This document shows, piece after piece, positions 1-12,040 of a DNA stretch of 64,000 nt. Location: assembly GCF_963855985.1 (NCBI RefSeq), contig NC_087093.1:16259001-16323000 (forward strand), given 5' to 3'. The notes under the pieces were generated by a model, which was not told where the DNA came from, did not search any database, and saw only the letters and a program-made list of their open reading frames with translations. The position numbers and the translations under genes were made by a program. The stretch comes from Ostrinia nubilalis (taxonomy: Eukaryota > Arthropoda > Insecta > Lepidoptera > Crambidae). The first letter of the stretch is position 1; every line of letters starts with the position of its first letter.

Positions 1-123
1 GAAATTGTGAACTCCGTCAGTTTATAATATAACGCGTGAGATTGAAACTAACAGTGGGTTAGGTTAGTAGATTAAATTGTAATCAAACTGCATCAAATTA
101 TAATCTGACGGAATTCACAATTT
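1..123. mobile_element. foldback MITE, cut by window edge
   Basis: The first 20 bases (GAAATTGTGAACTCCGTCAG) are nearly matched in reverse complement at 105-123, with one extra base in the right arm, enclosing about 85 bp of AT-rich sequence. A second, internally deleted copy with the same ends lies at 13662-13711 and shows that the full terminus starts a few bases further left (CGTGAAATTG). There is no coding capacity. Non-autonomous inverted-repeat element; the superfamily cannot be told because the left flank is outside the window. Confidence 0.6.
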
Positions 124-1595
124 AACGGTGACACAGGCATGGCGCGGCTTGGAAGTCTTATTTTATCACGCGAGACTTCATTTACCTACATTTGCTCTAG
201 CAACTGTCGAAACCAGCAACCAAACAAAAGCGTGATTTGAAAGCTCCAAACTCTACCACTGCAACGGTTGTGAAATTACTAAAGAGGTGTATCAACTTTT
301 GAACATCTGCAATATTTCACCCAAGATTTATATTATTATAATGGCAACACAAAAGCAGAGAATGCTATGCGAAGTAACAGGGTGACGTGTACAATAATGG
401 CATACATGCTTAGCCTAAATGTAAGCTTATCATACAAGCTATGACCTGAGATTTACCTATTTATAAAGGTCGATTCGATTGTTAGTTGTTGGGAATCGGA
501 TCTTATATTGATGAATGGGAACCATATTTTGAAATCTTGAAGTTGATATTTTCCACGGTTCTATCGCCTCTATCAAAAACAACCTAAGTAAGTTTTATTG
601 TTGCTCTAATTATAAATGAAACTTTAAGTACATAGGCTAATAACTTCTTTTTGCTAACATTTTCTGTTACACAATATTATTATATGCATGCGGTGTTTGC
701 ATCTAGGAGGTTTTACATTATGAATGCAAACTAAATCAAGTTTATTTTATGTATGAAACTTTGTAAAACCAGTTTTGCAGACCTAACAAAAATAAATCTA
801 TACTTACTAATATTATAAACTGCGAGCAACCGCACGCAGGAGGATTTAATGAATGCTGCTGACAACGCCACTCTTGTAGCGGAGTTTTGGGCTGACACTG
901 TGTAGGTTTGTTTTCGACACGATAAGAAGAGAAGAATATTATAAAGCTGAATGAGGAGGAACGGGACGTTCGTGTTAATTTTAAAACATGTATACCTTTT
1001 ACTAAACATGATCCTGCAAAAAAACGGGTCTCCTACTTTTTACTTCAAATACACAGTAACATTTTATTATCTACGCGAAGAACGGTAAACAAGCTATAAA
1101 ATTATGAAAGGATTGGCTCTACAATAATATTGTGAATGGTTATTTTAGATAAATCTTCAAATTACTAGTCGGTCAATCGAGCTAGAAACCAGCAATACAT
1201 TGTTTCGCATAATTCACTAAAGAGTGAACTTCCTACAAGCCTAACTTATATGCCAAGAAGAACAGTAGGCTAAGTAAAACAACAGCACTGTAACTTTAAA
1301 AACATTAGTTTTTGGTTAACAGAACCATTTCTAAATAATTTAAATCAAAGTTAAAACAATCTATCCTATTTTAAAACTCCAACAAACGTATTGAGAAGCC
1401 TAGCTGCTATACCTACTGAATCAAATATGATTAAATTCAAAACAGGTCTCAAATGGAGACAAAATTTTATATCATCACCTACGAGCTGACAGTTTTACGT
1501 TATGTAGGTACTACAAATGTCGCAATTGAGACTCGTTATACCTACTCTATATTATTTGTAATGGAAAGCTTCTACTGAATAAAATCTGAATCTGA
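124..1595. other. gene-free AT-rich stretch
   Basis: No gene, RNA or clear repeat boundary was seen. Open frames are short and overlap on both strands. Confidence 0.5.
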
Positions 1596-1763
1596 AGACG
1601 TAGCGTGGGCAGGCCTCCCACTAGGTGGACCGACGATCTGCTGAAGGTCGCGGGAGGTGCCTGGATGCGAGCGGCGCAGGATCGGTCTTCGTGGAAATCC
1701 TTGGGGGAGGCCTTTGTCCAGCAGTGGACGTCTTTCCGCTGAAACGAACGAACAAACGAACAG
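1596..1763 (+). mobile_element. RTE-type non-LTR retrotransposon, 3' end (5'-truncated)
   Basis: One frame from about 1599 reads without a stop through RSVGRPPTRWTDDLLKVAG and then WKSLGEAFVQQWTS to a stop at about 1740. This is the C-terminus of the endonuclease-reverse transcriptase of lepidopteran RTE elements (HmRTE-like, from memory). The frame is followed by a degenerate (GAAC/AAAC) microsatellite tail rather than the (GAT)n tail of other copies here, so it is probably a different subfamily. Only about 50 codons remain; endonuclease and RT domains are missing. No TSD was found. The overlapping frames on the other strand are shadows. Confidence 0.8.
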
Positions 1764-1793
1764 CGCCCCTAGCGGAACTTTCAAGACCTAAAA

Positions 1794-2179
1794 TGAAGAC
1801 CACACGGGAATAACAAAGAATGTCAAAAAACTACAATTAAGAGAAAAACAGTTTTTAAAGGTAGTTTGAAAATCTATATTTCTTTCATTTTAGACTCTTT
1901 TATGTGAGATATTGAAACAACTTATTACTGTGTTAACATATGCTTTGCCTGTACTTCTAAATCTCGATTTGTTTAAATAAGTTTTAAGTTATGGTCCATA
2001 ATATAACCGTTTCTTGCCATGGACAAACAAACACAAATTGAACTATTACAGTTGACCACGACGATTTTACCCAATTCTCATTTTTGAAATAGAATGTTTC
2101 CCTAAAAAGCTAACAGATGGCATTAAAAAGTAAGTTTCACAAAAAGGTGACATTCATTTTTTTTCCCGTGTGGTCTTCA
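1794..2179. mobile_element. 386-bp inverted-repeat (MITE-like) element
   Basis: TGAAGACCACACGGGAA at 1794-1810 is perfectly repeated in reverse complement at 2163-2179. The arms extend with near matches (AAAA before, TTTT after). The interior is AT-rich and has no coding frame. It begins about 30 bp after the RTE fragment. No unambiguous TSD was found, so the superfamily is undetermined. Confidence 0.5.
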
Positions 2180-4449
2180 AATTTTCATGTATTTTTTTTA
2201 CGCGCTCACTAGTAAGGATGTTTGATGTAAACACACTAAGCCCTCTGAATATGCTGTTCTGTCCCGGCTGCGCATCGTCTCCGTGTGGGCCGGTGTACCG
2301 TTGGTTATACTCTTAATCTGTAATCCTACTGCGGACAACGCCGTGAGTTATGTTCTCGCAAATATCGAGTTAGTACGAGTATGATGTTTGTATTGTACGA
2401 GGTCTAGCACTTAAACTCAGTCAGTGCCTGAGGTATTGAACCGGCACGAGGTGTTTTTGTGACGGCAAACGTCAACAAATCTTCAGATTTGTATGCTCTG
2501 AGTGCTCTGACATATCATAATGTCAATGTTACCCCTCCCGTGCCGCTCCCATACCTCACATGCTGACTGATTTAAGCGAAAGACCTACGATACGATAGAT
2601 CTCATGCCAAACCCATTGGTCTCTACCACTTTCTTCGCTGTGGGTAAACCCACAACATTATTCAAATGAACAGTGAAAAAGTGATATCCTTAATAAAATT
2701 TCAGATTCTAATAAAAATGCAAAGCAACCCGAAAATTACGGCAACTTAGTCAATGTTTCCATTAGCGTACTTCATTAAAATAATTGCACTAATTCGGGCA
2801 CCAATTGATATAAAACAGAGCTTAATATCCGCCAATCGATACCATTAACTTGCTACTTAACCAACGGAATTAGCCGGCGGTGTATCACAAGGGATAAATG
2901 ACTTTCTAAACGACGTTTCACCTTGCAATTTCCGGGAATGGAGCTGGATTGTGTGACGTCGTTAACAGGGTTCAACCGAAGCATATGATCGATCGTAGGC
3001 CTGGGCCTGTACAGTCATAATATCAGGCACTTCAATAATTCCCCGGCCGAAACGATGCCAGAATATTCTCAACCTTCCCACTTAGGCTTATGAACATAAT
3101 AAATAGATAATCGGCCCGACCAGCAGTAAAAGTAACATGGCTGATGGAAGATTGACAGTACGCACCGTTAGAAGGGGTCGGACGGGGCACCGCACTTGCT
3201 GAAAGTGAGATTATCGATATACACACAACACTACGGAGCGCGTTCTTTTCGAAAATGGAATGCGGTTCTGAAATTAAAAAACGTGTTCGTTCCACGATTT
3301 AAAAAGTAAAATGGCGTTTGTTTTACCGCCAGGATTGTAAAGAAGTTTATTTGCAAAATACACGTTCTCTTTTCAAAGATTGTTTAGCTGTCGATCAAGC
3401 AAGGTGATTTTTTTATTTCTATATTTTACTGTGTATTTTTCTAACGTTTTATTTTCTCGCAGATAATGTATTTTGTCGTAGGCATTCGTGCATACCAAAT
3501 CACTATCACCACACGCTTGCTTTATACTCAAACTAATCGTTTGAATGGTAGACTAAAGAAATTATATAACTTTTTTGCTTTGGTGTCAGTTCTAGTGCTG
3601 TGTAACTAAGGTTCTTTTTCGCTTGTTTTGCTGTCGATGTAGAGGTTGTCGGAATATACATTCGATACCAATCTGCGGTGAGCGAAGAGCTTATTGAATA
3701 GCCGTGAATTGTTGCCGAGTCATACACAATTGGCTGGCTTTATATTGACACGGCGGGATAGCTTGCGTGGTGATGTGAAAAGAATGTCGATAAAAGAACA
3801 ATGCGATGTCGCATAATATCGTGGGTGGTCATTGCTTCATTCAGAAAAGCACTTACTTGGAGTTTATAAAATTAGTATCATTTTGCAAAAGTCATTCGCG
3901 GAGAGTCTATGTTAAATAGTTAAGTTTAAGTTCCAAGAAACTTAAAGATTTAGATCATATAAAAACAAGATCCTGTGATCTTATTCATTTCAGACCACGA
4001 TTATTAAGAAAGTAGAATTGACTTAACTAACTACATAAGCATTTTATTATTATAATAAGAATAATAAAATTGTTTAAATGTTTCTTCAAAATCAATTAAA
4101 TTAGAAACCCCTAACAAAAATGACACGTAAATGTCATAAATTTAATAAAACATTATTTCGATAAGTTTTATCGATATACCTTTAACAACACTGTCGTGTA
4201 AGGTCTGTGGTAATGACCTCAATGGGCTAGAATGTCTCGGTACAGTTCACGTCATTTCTCCGCCTTGTAATAGAATTTGTAAAGATCTGTATCATCTTCA
4301 CAACTGTGAGAGTATTCGGGTCAGTGTACATTTTTGGAATGTTTTGAGGCTACCGAAGAATGCTTTTGAGATAACAAAAAATTGGTTCAGTGATAAAAAT
4401 GATGATTGTTCAAATAAGCAAATCATTTGAACTTCATTTATTATGCAAG
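2180..4449. other. gene-free stretch
   Basis: No gene, RNA or bounded repeat recognised. Short frames at 3032-3295 and 3533-3727 on the minus strand show no domain, signal or family resemblance. Confidence 0.45.
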
Positions 4450-4580
4450 GAGGACCGATTTTACCTATGTATTGAGGATTGCGGGAAGTATCTGGATACT
4501 AGCAGCACAGTATCTTTGTGGAAATCCTTGGGGGAGGCCTTTGTCAAGCAGTGGGCATCATTTGAAAAGAACGAGCGAAA
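4450..4580 (+). mobile_element. RTE-type 3' end, frameshifted relic
   Basis: Two frames joined by a shift near 4510 give the C-terminal RTE peptide: a TDFTYVLRIAGSIW-like part, then LWKSLGEAFVKQW. The nucleotide core GGAAATCCTTGGGGGAGGCC matches the 1596-1763 copy, so both belong to the same subfamily. The frame is broken and no TSD is visible, indicating an old copy. Confidence 0.7.
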
Positions 4581-6470
4581 ATCGTTTGCCTTTTGTTTCA
4601 TAAAAACAATTGAATGAAGATCAAAATGGAATCAAACTTGAATTTACTTGATTCCTTGTTCCTGGTGGCGCATGATATCAGCGAAAGATTTTTTATTACC
4701 AACGTCAAACCTTGTTTTTACATCGCGATTCATCCGCGAATGAATTTCAATTATTGCAGCAGTGGTCGACAAGACAATCAAATCTGCTCGCCACTTCCTA
4801 AGACGCGTCGCCGGCGCAGCTTGATACCGATAGTGATGTGCCGAATATTAAATGGAGATTTTTTACCGCTTTTTTGCTTGGGATCGAGTTGCGTTTGACC
4901 CCGATTTCATTGATGATGTGCCATTTTATTTATTGATTAGGTATCAATCCTTACTTATTTTTAAGAGCATAATAAAGGCGAATAGGTATTTTTTTTACCT
5001 TTTTAGAAGAAGAGGAGAACAATGAAGACGATAATGGTCGTAGTCTTCAAAATCTAATTTAACTTTAAAAAACAAGACATTCATGCTTTCATTTTTCTTA
5101 ACTGAATTATGGATTCAATTTTATACAATTCGTCGACAACTTTTACAACACAAGTGACGCCCTATTCATTTCCAGCACCCAATAGGTTGTCTTTAGTAAA
5201 AAGCATGACGAAGACGTTCTTAATGTCATGTTTTGTCGGTGAAAGTCAAATAATAACGGTAACAAAAGAAGCATTCGAGCCAGAGGTGAGGCATTATCTT
5301 GAGAACTTTTCAATTATCTCACCACTCATTGTTTTTTACTGGACCACTTTTTAGACTTGCATCGCTTGGAGCCACCAAAAACATTTTTCGGCTGCCATTT
5401 GAATGGAAATTATGCTCGAATCACAAAACCAAATTACGATTTAAAAAACAAAAGACACTAAACAAATTCGCGATGATATTGTCGCTTTTCGAAATGGCCA
5501 GACTTAAATTCCCATTGGATTAAGATCACAAATGTCAAAATAATAACACAACAAAATCCAAAACGCATTTAAACCGATACACCAAAGAAACGCCGGCGTT
5601 TTAACTTAAACATAATGACTGCAGGGTTATGTGTCGTAATACATTAATAATAGTTTTATACATAACCGAAATGACCCATAATCACATGGGATAGAAAATT
5701 GTTTTCAAAATGATGCCGATCGAAAAAAATTGATGGCGAATCGCATTATGGAGGACTGATGAGACGAAAAAATGGCGCGAAACTAAATTTGGCCAGTGAG
5801 CAAGAGCTGCGTTAATATTTTGTGAGTTTCTTTGATTAGCATCTGACTGAGTGGAGTCAATGGACTCCGAGAACATTAAAATCGCAATGAGACATAACTA
5901 AATGACTCCGTATGATTATCTTCATCACAAAAACTCACGAATGTTATAAATGTATACTATTTCGCAATTCGAAATGTTGAATTTAATTTGTGAATGCAAT
6001 ATTTTGCCTGTGAATTATATCTAAATAATCAATTAGAGCGAAACGAACCTGTTTTAACATACTTAGCAAGGCCGATGGCGTAAAGGGCGCATTGTTGGCA
6101 GGACACCAAAGTATTTGTAATGCAATAGCTGCCAGCAAGTTTTGGCATCCACAAATACCGAACAAAACACTATAATACGTTTTAATTTTGTCACATGCAA
6201 GTGTAAGAATATAAGGATAAAAATAATAATTTAGTAAAGTAATTCAATTTATTTCCTGATTTTTAAACAGTCAGATCACGAAAAATGCCTTTTTACATGG
6301 ATTTTATCTTCGCCTGAAGATTAGTGCTGTTAAAATCCTAAACATATTCACGCTGTCTTAGTAAATGAACTCTACATTTATTTATTTTTACCATTTACTT
6401 TGTTGCATCGTATCATCATAATCTTACAAACATCTTTCCAAACTCTCAACTCGCGGTCATTCGTTGGCAA
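4581..6470. other. gene-free stretch
   Basis: No supported feature. An 81-codon plus-strand frame at 5109-5354 overlaps another frame and has no recognisable domain. Confidence 0.45.
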
Positions 6471-6473
6471 ATT

Positions 6474-6556
6474 GATTAACTTAGCGAGCTCCCAAAAGGC
6501 TAAGTTGAGGGTCTGGTAAGCCAAGATTAATTGTTTCGATCCCACCCGGGCCAGTC
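6474..6556 (+). repeat. possible tRNA-derived SINE head
   Basis: GTTTCGATCCCACC around 6532-6545 resembles a Pol III B box (GGTTCRANNCC) preceded by about 55 bp containing TTAGCGAGCTCCC, a poor A box. The flank resembles tRNA-derived SINE heads of Lepidoptera. Weak evidence: the B box has mismatches and no 3' tail is defined. Confidence 0.25.
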
Positions 6557-6586
6557 GCCTCGACCGGGCGGTCGGTTGTACATCGA

Positions 6587-6594
6587 TATCGATA
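6587..6594. promoter_or_regulatory. DREF-type TATCGATA site
   Basis: Perfect palindromic TATCGATA, the DREF/BEAF core element described in Drosophila promoters and insulators. It lies just downstream of a short GC-rich patch (6540-6575). No gene start is seen nearby, so a function is only a possibility. Confidence 0.2.
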
Positions 6595-7679
6595 ACTCGG
6601 CGCTCACGTCATTATTTTATCAATTGGATGTGACAAGCGCGTGTAATTGGTGATGCGGTGCGGTTGAGATTTAACTACTTTGTCGATGTATTTTTTTTAA
6701 TTAAAATATTTTGCTGCAATTTTTTATGACTAAATTATTTTATAAAATATATTATTTTATATTTCAAATACGTAAATGCTATAAAAGCTCGAAGATGATT
6801 TTTTATTTTCATTCAAATACGAAGTAAAGAAAAAATCTGTAAAGTATCGATAAAGGTGTGATGGCCCGGTACTAGCCCGCTTGATAAATTAATGTCCGAA
6901 AATTGCATGTCAAAAGGTAACTGGCTGTCCGGCTCACTTTTACATTTTAATATGTTCGTCAATGTTCCACAACGAGGGAAGCCGTTTAGCCCATCACCCG
7001 TCGGCCATTTTGAAAAAAGAAATTGTATCACCTTTTTTACCAACTTGCAGACATTCGACGCTAAATACAGATAATATTTTACATTGCAGTGTACATACCT
7101 TCTCACTTGTTTTTCTTTTTATTTCAAGTTTTTTTTCACACTGGCCAGCAACTTTGTAAAAGAAAATTCGAAGTTTCATCTTAAATTGTAGGATGAAAGA
7201 TGTTTTCAATCAATTCATATCTCGGTTGTAATCTAAAGTTAATATTAAGAAGGATGTATTTTAGTTCGTTTTCCGAGAATGATTCAGTTGAGGAAGCAAC
7301 AGCAATTTACTCCCGCCCTCTAGAAGTTAATACTTTTTGACGCGTATGCGCGCACCCGGCTGGCGATACTTAATTAAAAACGGTATACGAAATTCAAAAA
7401 TGCGTTCTGCGCGCGCTTTATTTGTACACGCTAATTTTAAACAACGATCTTGGTGGGACAAAAAAGAGGCAACTTTGTATGAACTGTGAACGCTTGGTAA
7501 ATCTCTACATTTGTCATTATGTTACCAGTCAATATTATTGACACATACCGTTAATTCATCATGTTACTTCAAGTTTTAATTTTGAAACAAATGATTTCCA
7601 ATAGTTTCTCACAAGCAAAGGAATCAATTTTATTCGAATAGAATAACAAATATCATTTATATCATCACGACTACAAAAG
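6595..7679. other. gene-free stretch
   Basis: AT-rich. Four mutually overlapping frames of 60-97 codons between 6813 and 7209 lie on both strands and cannot all be real; none resembles a known protein. Confidence 0.4.
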
Positions 7680-8087
7680 TTAAATCTCCATTTCCACGTT
7701 GCACTCGGCTAGATAGTGGATCTTGCATACATTTGGCGCCAAACTTGAGTTATCTAACGTAATATTGTTTTTTTGTCGACTCCCGCGCAGGCGTATTTGT
7801 TCGTCGTCACGATTTAGACTTTGTATGCTAATGGCTGTAAAACGGACAGTGTTCACTCGTTTTCGAACTGTGGGACTGAGGTGTCGACGATACTCTTTAA
7901 AGGTTAGACTGTATAGATTGATTCCTTTGCCTGAAACCTCCTTGAGTTTTAAAAAATTGGCAAAAGTTTTTTTTATGACTTGTGTAACCAGCCAGGAACT
8001 TGTTTTAGAAAAAGCAGCACAGATGAAATAATCACTGGCCACAAATACTGTTGGTGCCAAAATAGATTCGCTCGTCATTTTTTTCAC
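7680..8087 (-). CDS. unrecognised 135-codon open frame (doubtful)
   Basis: Longest open frame outside mobile elements. I do not recognise the product. The predicted protein has an N-terminal stretch with scattered hydrophobic residues, then a basic middle (YRRHLSPTVRKRVN) and no clear membrane segment, repeat or catalytic motif. The same DNA is also open on the plus strand (7723-8031 and 7980-8282), so the segment is stop-poor in several frames, which weakens the coding case. No splice context, Kozak-like start or neighbour supports it. It could be a chance frame, part of an unknown repeat, or an exon fragment. Very uncertain. Confidence 0.12.
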   Translation of the reverse strand: MKKMTSESILAPTVFVASDYFICAAFSKTSSWLVTQVIKKTFANFLKLKEVSGKGINLYSLTFKEYRRHLSPTVRKRVNTVRFTAISIQSLNRDDEQIRLRGSRQKNNITLDNSSLAPNVCKIHYLAECNVEMEI

Positions 8088-8287
8088 AAACTTTCATTTG
8101 TTTTTCTGTCTTCCATTGGCTCTATTCTCATAGCCCTAAGTGTAGCTTCGGCCTGTAAATACATGGTCCTAATTAGCGGGCCGTTGGCATGTTCGTTTAT
8201 TGGGTCACCGTATCTGCGGACTCCTAATTGTATTCCATTACGTGGTATCACTCGGCCGCATCGAGGGAACGGCGTACGTTGAGAGAT

Positions 8288-9056
8288 GAGCTAAAATGTT
8301 CGGGGAGAAATGTATGTGAATTAACGCAATATTTTTTTGGTTTTTACCAAATACTTAGTTAGTTTTGAGGATAGTTTTGGTGTTTACACTTTGTTTTCAA
8401 AGTATGAAATGTTGTAGCTTTACATTTTAAGTTACAGTATAATTTTTCTGTCTAATCAAATTCCACAATTGAACTTGAAACTTAACGTCCTGCTTCATAT
8501 TTTATAGATTTTTCATTGCTTATTGATGTACAATGTAGTAAATGACTTTTTTAAATAATAAATCTTTGTTATTTTTATATCATGAACTTTATTATTATAA
8601 TTTAATGTATATCGTAATTATTTTCATACATTAACCATCACAGAACAGAATACAATTTAATACAGACGCTCATTTACAATATTTAGGATTGCGCGTCCAA
8701 GACGCGTTTCCTTATTCACAACGTAGTGCCTTTACATAAGTGCGACTTACATAACTCGCTATTTATTGGCTTGACAGGATAATCTGAATATAACTCACTT
8801 GGTACATAATGGAGGTAAATACAAAAGGCCCACTCAAAACAGGGTATTTAAAGCAAGTCACGCAAGGCTCGAGTCATGTAAAGTTACGAAATACAGGTCA
8901 GGCTGTATATCATCGGCTTAGAATGATTTATTTGTAAAGCAAGATACCAACATCATTATAGTCTAGGTAGGTAAGTACTTAATATTAAAATAGGCTGACA
9001 TCGTCAGTCATTTTTCAGCTATTAAAAAGGTTAATCTAAAGATGCTGTATGGTTAA
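8288..9056. other. gene-free stretch
   Basis: AT-rich with no bounded repeat or gene seen. Confidence 0.4.
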
Positions 9057-9190
9057 AGGCTGATTTTTCAATCATCGAATAAGTTTTATCTCAAGAATAA
9101 TTTGGCATATTGACAGTTTCAGTATGGAAAATGTCAATATGTTAATTTATTCTTGAGATAAAACTTATTCGATGATTGAAAAATTAGCCC
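9057..9190. mobile_element. 134-bp foldback MITE with TAA target duplication
   Basis: GGCTGATTTTTCAATCATCG and the following bases up to 9100 (43 bp) are matched in reverse complement by 9147-9189 with one mismatch. Only 46 bp separates the arms, so the element is almost entirely hairpin. TAA stands before 9057 and after 9190, a 3-bp TSD of the TWA type typical of PIF/Harbinger. Non-coding. Confidence 0.75.
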
Positions 9191-9862
9191 TAAGACAATT
9201 TATGATGTCACATATTCGTCACAATTAATTATGTCAAAGCTTTAGTTTACAGTTGATTCCTAATTGGGTTCTTAGGGCTAGTAATTAGTGTTCTGTTAGA
9301 GAAACTGTGTGAATGCCATCCAGTATGGTGTCATCTGCTAAACTATTCGATTTGACTGTATGAACAGTGAGCCTTCTATATCTACCTACATTACTTTTGC
9401 AATGGTGGTAAGTACAAGAGCTATTATTTATGCCTTCAAACCACCTGTTAGCTATATGAGATAATTATTGCAAAATTATATGAGCAACACTTTGTAATAG
9501 ATTTCATTCGACAGAAGTGACCTTTTGTCGTGGTTCATTTTCTCTATAATAGAAGTTATTTTATGAGGCCAATTAGGAAGTAAAAGTAATTGTTAAATCA
9601 TATATTTTGTTTGTAACAGGCTTCATTCTAAGCTTGCTTTTCCTTTGGTCTTGCGAATGCCTTCAATTATTAAATAGTTAACAAAATTAATTTATTGCTT
9701 GGATATACGAGTAAAATGTTCATGGGTTTGTGAATTCGACTCTCTCTCTCTCTATCTAGAGTTCAATTTCCAGTTAGGAAATACAAAAGAAATATTGACA
9801 GTGTGCTTTAAATTAAAATTGCTTATCCACTCGTACACCAAACGTGGTCATTAAGTGAATTA

Positions 9863-9890
9863 GTTCAGCAGTGGACATCTATAGGCTGAA
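9863..9890 (+). mobile_element. scrap of RTE 3' tail
   Basis: The block TTCAGCAGTGGACATCTATA followed by GGCTGAA is the last ~27 bp of the RTE coding end seen elsewhere in the window, with two or three changes and no (GAT)n tail. Degenerate relic. Confidence 0.45.
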
Positions 9891-11920
9891 GAGATAAATC
9901 TAATGATCCTCAAATTTATGAAAACTATACTCAACATCAAATAAATCGCACCTTCCGCGACGCGGACTTTAAAGATTTTCTTCTGACATAATCATGGTGC
10001 CCCAACAATATTGGTGTTATTTGAAAGCCCAATAAATATCGTTAAAGAAAAACACATTCAATTTATTAATCAATGATTAACATATACCATAAATGTGACT
10101 TGAAAAAATACCTCACTTTGGGCTCACCTCTGGGATCAATTAGACCATTTTTTATGGTTATAAAACCAAATAATGATCTCACGTGTCCTCTTTAACAGAT
10201 GGATAGCGATTAATCTCAACTTAACAGTTTTATACCCATAAAAGTTGGCTCAAGCGTAACTACCTATTTTTTCAAGAAGTGACTCTGGATCCTTCTAAAG
10301 ACACATTTTTATGGTAAAAACCTTTCCCATAGTGAAATCAAGTTTAGAACTAGGCTTTTAAATAGTGCCAATATTGGTGGGAAGTGGGGATGCATACGTT
10401 TGAAAGTGCTTGTCGCGCGAGGTGCGATTTATTTGACGACGAGTGTAGTTTCAGCATCAGAAAACATAGTCACATCGTGCCTCCACAAACTCCATTTAAT
10501 TTAGATAATAAATGCCACAAACTTTTTTTATTGTTTGATTCTTCCTTTTGTAGGAAAAGGCAAAGGCATACGCCATTCAGCCAGTACCACAAATAATTTC
10601 ACTTGCGCACAACATTTCCTTTTAACATGCCTGGAGCAGGCAAAGGCAACACATTCTTCAGCTTATCGGCAACTTTTTCGAGCGGATCGTGAACAGCACT
10701 AATCTTACACGCTCGGATAGACACGATTCTAATCGAGCTGGTCCGATGTATCGATAAGTCCGACTTGATTGCAAGTTATCGATACGAACACCTATCAAGA
10801 TGCGTGTTCGAGGTATTCGATGAGTAAATAACTGTATTAAATTTTAATTTAAGTTGCAGGATGTTGTAATATGCCAGATAGCTGTGTTGAAATAAATCAT
10901 GGCGTCGTTAATATGCAAGTAAGTATGTTAAGTAGTGTAAGTAAAGATTCACGGTTTTATTTCCGATTCTATTTTTCACTAACGAACAAAATCGTGTAAT
11001 AAGTAAATACCTAACGATAGATCCTGATCTTTAATGACACTGTCAATCATATTTTCATGAGACATCAAAACACAATTTTATTTTTTATTTTACTAGAAAC
11101 ATGGGACGTCCTTAAGACGTTTTACCTTTTTCAAAAAGTAACATTACTTTTTGGAATTTTCAGTGTTTTGTGGCTTGGAATCTTGCAATTAACAAAAAGT
11201 AAGTGCTGTCAACTACCGACTTATTTTACTCCTTTAACTGTCAAATGAATTAGTTATTATGCCAGTGATATTTAGGATTGCAGTAATTGGCGTTACGACA
11301 CTTCACACTGCTCGGACGGCTATATCTCTTCTTGGGTAACAAGCAAAGGCATGGACTGGTACAGCTTTTGTAGCGTTTAAATAGCTAGCAATGTTATGTG
11401 GCCGGCTGAAAATGTTTGTAAATATATACAAATAAAAAATAAATTAAAAAGTATTCAGTTTGGAAAAAACAAAACGAATTATCAATGTCAAAATGCTTAC
11501 CATAAAACTCATAAAAATTTTAATCTTTCGCTTTCCATTACAATTCAATATTTTAATGTGGTAAAATAATAGGGCTTAAGACATTCATATCTGTAAAACA
11601 TGAAATACTTTCATTTAATTTGAGAAACACTGGTTAGTAAATTATATTATTATACAATTAAATAATTGCAATTTTGAATTTATAGTTCCCTAATTTGTTT
11701 TTTTTTATTATATCATTGGAACATTGTACTGGTTTTAAAATCGATTAATGCTTAAATTTTCCTGACTGTAAGTAAGTATTCAAGTTAAACATGTCGTAAT
11801 TTCTAGCAAATCATTATCATTTCCTACTTTCGAACGATACCAACTTGTGTTGCGTATCAAATCGAAATACTTGAATTGATAATACCCCTTACAATGGTTC
11901 CAACTTATCTGTTAACCCTT
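9891..11920. other. gene-free stretch
   Basis: No gene or bounded repeat apart from the DREF-type pair at 10749-10784. A 70-codon frame (10384-10596) and a 63-codon frame (11057-11248) have no recognisable features. Confidence 0.4.
10749..10784. promoter_or_regulatory. pair of TATCGATA (DREF/BEAF-type) sites
   Basis: Two perfect TATCGATA palindromes at 10749-10756 and 10777-10784, 28 bp start to start, in a patch with several further CGAT words (10680-10825). In Drosophila such clusters mark promoters and BEAF-32 insulators. Whether the host uses them this way is inference. Confidence 0.3.
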
Positions 11921-11981
11921 GCACTAGCTAGTCAATTTATTAAGGCACCTTACGTAACAGTGCTGCTATCTGTCGGCCATC

Positions 11982-12040
11982 ACTAGTAAGTAGATAGATG
12001 CGACTAGTAAGCGAGTCCGGACTAGTAGTTTTCAACTAGT
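11982..12040. repeat. cluster of ACTAGT palindromes
   Basis: Four perfect ACTAGT hexamers at 11982, 12003, 12021 and 12035, the last two flanking an 8-bp spacer. A second cluster of three (12818, 12860, 12871) lies about 800 bp away. No known element boundary was identified around them. Confidence 0.4.

Noticed and set aside
3032..3295. 87-codon minus-strand frame
   Set aside because: No domain, no homology recognised, no supporting context.
10095..10275. Possible inverted repeat around CTTGAAAAAATA
   Set aside because: Only 12 bp match convincingly and the flanks do not extend the pairing or show a TSD.
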